Shown here piece after piece: positions 62,017 through 64,000 of a DNA stretch of 64,000 bases; the first letter of the stretch is position 1; each line of letters starts with the position of its first letter. Source of the DNA: an uncultured SAR86 cluster bacterium. Lineage in GTDB: Bacteria > Pseudomonadota > Gammaproteobacteria > Magnimaribacterales > D2472. Both the position numbers and the translations under genes were made by a program. Below the pieces are notes generated by a model. That model was given only the letters and a program-made list of their open reading frames with translations, was not told the DNA's origin and searched no databases. The DNA lies in contig CACJCN010000001.1 in the NCBI GenBank assembly GCA_902591925.1, positions 1 through 64,000 on the forward strand. Direction: 5' to 3'.

Positions 62017-62739
62017 ATGAATAAAAAAATTGATAACAAAAGGGTCGGTTTTCATAGCATTGAAAGTATTATCAAAAATAGTCCCCATAAAATTAAAAAA
62101 TTATTCATACCCCAGTCAAGAGAAGACAAAAGAATCATAAATTTAATCACCCTTGCTAAGAAAAATGGAATTAAATATCAAGTATCAAAAAAGCTTAAAC
62201 AGGAACCTGAAGCTGAAATATTAAATGAAAATAATTTAAGCTTTCAGGATTTAAAAATATTCTTAGAAGATACAAGTAATGAAAAGCTGAATTTGTTAAT
62301 TCTAGATAATATTATTGACCCAAGAAATCTTGGTGCATGTATAAGGTCAGCTGCGGTAACTGAAGTAGATGCAATAATAATTAATAAACACCATTGTGCG
62401 CCATTAAATGATGTTGCTCATGCAGTATCATCTGGTGGCGCAGAGTATGTCAAAATATTCTTTGTATCAAATTTAGTAAATTGTGTGAAATTTATTAAAG
62501 ATATGAATATAAATGTATATGGGCTAAGTGAGCATGCCAAAAAAGATCATATTGAAGTTGATTTTTCATCTAATACTGCGGTAATTATGGGTTCTGAAGA
62601 GCATGGTATTAGAAAAAAGACCAAAGAAATCTGTGATCAACTAGTAAGACTTAGTTCTAATAAAGATTTTAAAAGCTTTAATGTTTCTGTTGCAACTGGG
62701 ATAATATTATCTGAAATATCAAGACAAAGGAAATGTTAA
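62017..62739 (+). CDS. rlmB: 23S rRNA 2'-O-methyltransferase RlmB
   Basis: A SPOUT methyltransferase that in E. coli methylates G2251 of 23S rRNA. The N-terminal substrate domain (about 1-75) is followed by the knotted domain with [28 protein letters not shown] and [18 protein letters not shown], the three SpoU motifs. The 240 aa match the family. It lies 2 bp after rnr and overlaps lpxC by 7 bp. Confidence 0.95.
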   Translation: MNKKIDNKRVGFHSIESIIKNSPHKIKKLFIPQSREDKRIINLITLAKKNGIKYQVSKKLKQEPEAEILNENNLSFQDLKIFLEDTSNEKLNLLILDNIIDPRNLGACIRSAAVTEVDAIIINKHHCAPLNDVAHAVSSGGAEYVKIFFVSNLVNCVKFIKDMNINVYGLSEHAKKDHIEVDFSSNTAVIMGSEEHGIRKKTKEICDQLVRLSSNKDFKSFNVSVATGIILSEISRQRKC

Positions 62740-63650
62740 AACAAAGAACATTAAAAAATTCAATTAAAGCTGTAGGAATTGGGCTTCACACTGGTAAAAA
62801 TATAAATATGGAGCTTATACCTGCTGAGGCCAATAGCGGAATTAATTTTATTAGAACAGATATTGATAAAAGTCTTGTTATACCTGCCATAGCAGAAAAT
62901 GTAGGTGATACAAGTCTTTCAACTGCTTTAGTTAAAGATGGTGTAAAAATTTCAACTATTGAGCATCTTCTTTCTGCAATTGCAGGTCTCGGGGTTGATA
63001 ATTGTTTAATAAAAGTTGATGGTCCTGAAGTGCCTATTATGGATGGAAGCTCAAGTCCGTTTGTTTTTTTAATTCAATCTGCAGGTCTTGAAGATCAGGA
63101 ATCTCTTAAGAAATTTATCAAAGTTAAAAAAGAGGTTACTGTAACAAGAGATGATGCATATGCAACGATTAAACCTTTCAATGGTTTTAAGGTTTCTTTT
63201 AAAGTTGATTTCGATCATCCAGTTCATAAAAAACTTCCATCAGAATCTATTATTGATTTTTCATCTACTTCATTTGTTAAAGAAGTTTGTAGGGCAAGAA
63301 CTTTTGGATCAATGAGTGAGGCTGAAATGCTTAAATCTAGAAATTTAGCATTAGGTGCTAGTGTATCTAATGCTGTTGTCTTCGGTGATGACGAAATCCT
63401 CAATGAGGAAGGTCTTAGATTCAATGATGAAATTGTTAAACATAAAACTCTTGATGCTATCGGAGATTTATATTTGTTAGGTGGAAATTTAATTGGTGAA
63501 TTTTCTGGATATAAATCTGGACATGAGCTAAATAACAAACTCCTCAGAAAAATTATTGAAGATGATGATGCATATGAAACTATTGAGTTTGAAAATTCTG
63601 AGGATGCCCCAATCTCCTATGTAAGGCCGCCATTTGGGGATATAGAATAG
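62733..63650 (+). CDS. lpxC: UDP-3-O-acyl-N-acetylglucosamine deacetylase LpxC
   Basis: LpxC catalyses the committed zinc-dependent step of lipid A synthesis in the cytoplasm. The zinc and catalytic residues appear in [17 protein letters not shown] (Glu, His) and [14 protein letters not shown] (His, Asp). The start [13 protein letters not shown] is diagnostic. The 305 aa equal E. coli. It overlaps rlmB by 7 bp and precedes secA, as lpxC does in E. coli, though here without the ftsZ cluster directly upstream. Confidence 0.97.
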   Translation: MLKQRTLKNSIKAVGIGLHTGKNINMELIPAEANSGINFIRTDIDKSLVIPAIAENVGDTSLSTALVKDGVKISTIEHLLSAIAGLGVDNCLIKVDGPEVPIMDGSSSPFVFLIQSAGLEDQESLKKFIKVKKEVTVTRDDAYATIKPFNGFKVSFKVDFDHPVHKKLPSESIIDFSSTSFVKEVCRARTFGSMSEAEMLKSRNLALGASVSNAVVFGDDEILNEEGLRFNDEIVKHKTLDAIGDLYLLGGNLIGEFSGYKSGHELNNKLLRKIIEDDDAYETIEFENSEDAPISYVRPPFGDIE

Positions 63651-63682
63651 GTGGAATAAAAAAGATTATTTTTAATTTATAA

Positions 63683-64000
63683 ATGCTTAGCTTCTTTTCT
63701 AATATTTTCGGATCTAAAAACGATAGAATCCTTAGAAGAATGAATTCATTAGTTAATCAAGCTAATGATTTAGAAAAAATGCTTTCAGAAAAACCTGACT
63801 CATATTTTTTTGAGCTGAAGGATCAACTGTCAAAAAAATATCATGAAAATGATAAGGATATGTATTCAATACTTCCTCATGCATTTGCTGCTGTAAGGGA
63901 AGCAAGTAAAAGAACTTTGGGGTTACGTCATTTTGATTCACAAATGCTTGGTGCAATTTCTCTTGCAGAAGGAAATATTGCTGAAATGAAAACTGGAGAA
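63683..64000 (+). CDS. secA: Preprotein translocase ATPase SecA, N-terminal part (partial)
   Basis: Not in the ORF track because it runs off the right edge. It was translated by hand from ATG 63683; 106 codons are present. It begins [21 protein letters not shown] and has [23 protein letters not shown], then [10 protein letters not shown], just short of the Walker A GEGKT. These are SecA hallmarks. It lies 32 bp after lpxC, in the usual gammaproteobacterial order. Confidence 0.96.
   Translation, partial: MLSFFSNIFGSKNDRILRRMNSLVNQANDLEKMLSEKPDSYFFELKDQLSKKYHENDKDMYSILPHAFAAVREASKRTLGLRHFDSQMLGAISLAEGNIAEMKTGE

Overview
The window reads as a chromosomal segment of a free-living, AT-rich gammaproteobacterium with a streamlined genome, most like the marine SAR86 type. 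That is inference from gene content and layout, not a database result. The gammaproteobacterial signs are the grpE-dnaK-dnaJ-dapB order, fur divergent from bamE (omlA), fabA-fabB, ssb divergent from uvrA, rnr-rlmB, lpxC followed by secA, and an rpsB leader with the gammaproteobacterial S2 pseudoknot layout. Streamlining shows in 1-8 bp gene overlaps, convergent genes sharing their stop regions, shortened enzymes (DapB, RNase R, BirA) and very short intergenic spaces. TonB-dependent receptors, a periplasmic amidohydrolase pair and no visible mobile DNA fit an oligotrophic marine heterotroph.

Layout, left to right. 1-1.4 kb: rpsB-tsf (tsf runs off the left edge) with an S2-type autoregulatory leader. 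1.4-6.2 kb: grpE-dnaK-dnaJ-dapB behind a clear sigma-32 promoter, then fur. 6.2-9.8 kb: bamE, ratA, an NSS sodium symporter, a DUF3429-like membrane protein, smpB and its partner tmRNA ssrA. 9.8-11.7 kb: rpsT and the rplU-rpmA-obgE operon. 11.7-16.4 kb: ispB, the unsaturated fatty acid pair fabA-fabB, an Old Yellow Enzyme and a crotonase-family protein. 16.4-19.7 kb: ssb and uvrA.

19.7-49.0 kb is one unbroken minus-strand run holding nearly the whole expression apparatus. In transcription order it is tRNA-Tyr, tRNA-Thr, tuf, tRNA-Trp, secE, nusG, rplK-A-J-L, rpoB-C, rpsL-rpsG-fusA, then S10-spc-alpha from rpsJ to rplQ. Four control points can be read directly: a promoter before tRNA-Thr/tuf, an L10-type leader, a promoter at the rpoC/rpsL border, and a consensus-like promoter before rpsJ. 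The usual tufA between fusA and rpsJ is absent. rpmJ, too short for the ORF track, was found by reading.

49.0-64.0 kb is mostly plus strand: birA, msrA, a duplicated-domain secreted protein of unknown function, tRNA-Thr(UGU) with two micro-ORFs, and a tandem amidohydrolase pair of which one looks catalytically dead. A zinc-type alcohol dehydrogenase, a small His/Cys secreted protein and a TonB receptor with five His/Asp/Glu-rich segments follow; this is the best candidate for an undescribed (metal-handling) module. After them come a second TonB receptor, a minimal RNase R, rlmB, lpxC and the start of secA.

No CRISPR array, insertion sequence, prophage or attachment site was seen. No stretch above 300 bases lacks a described feature.
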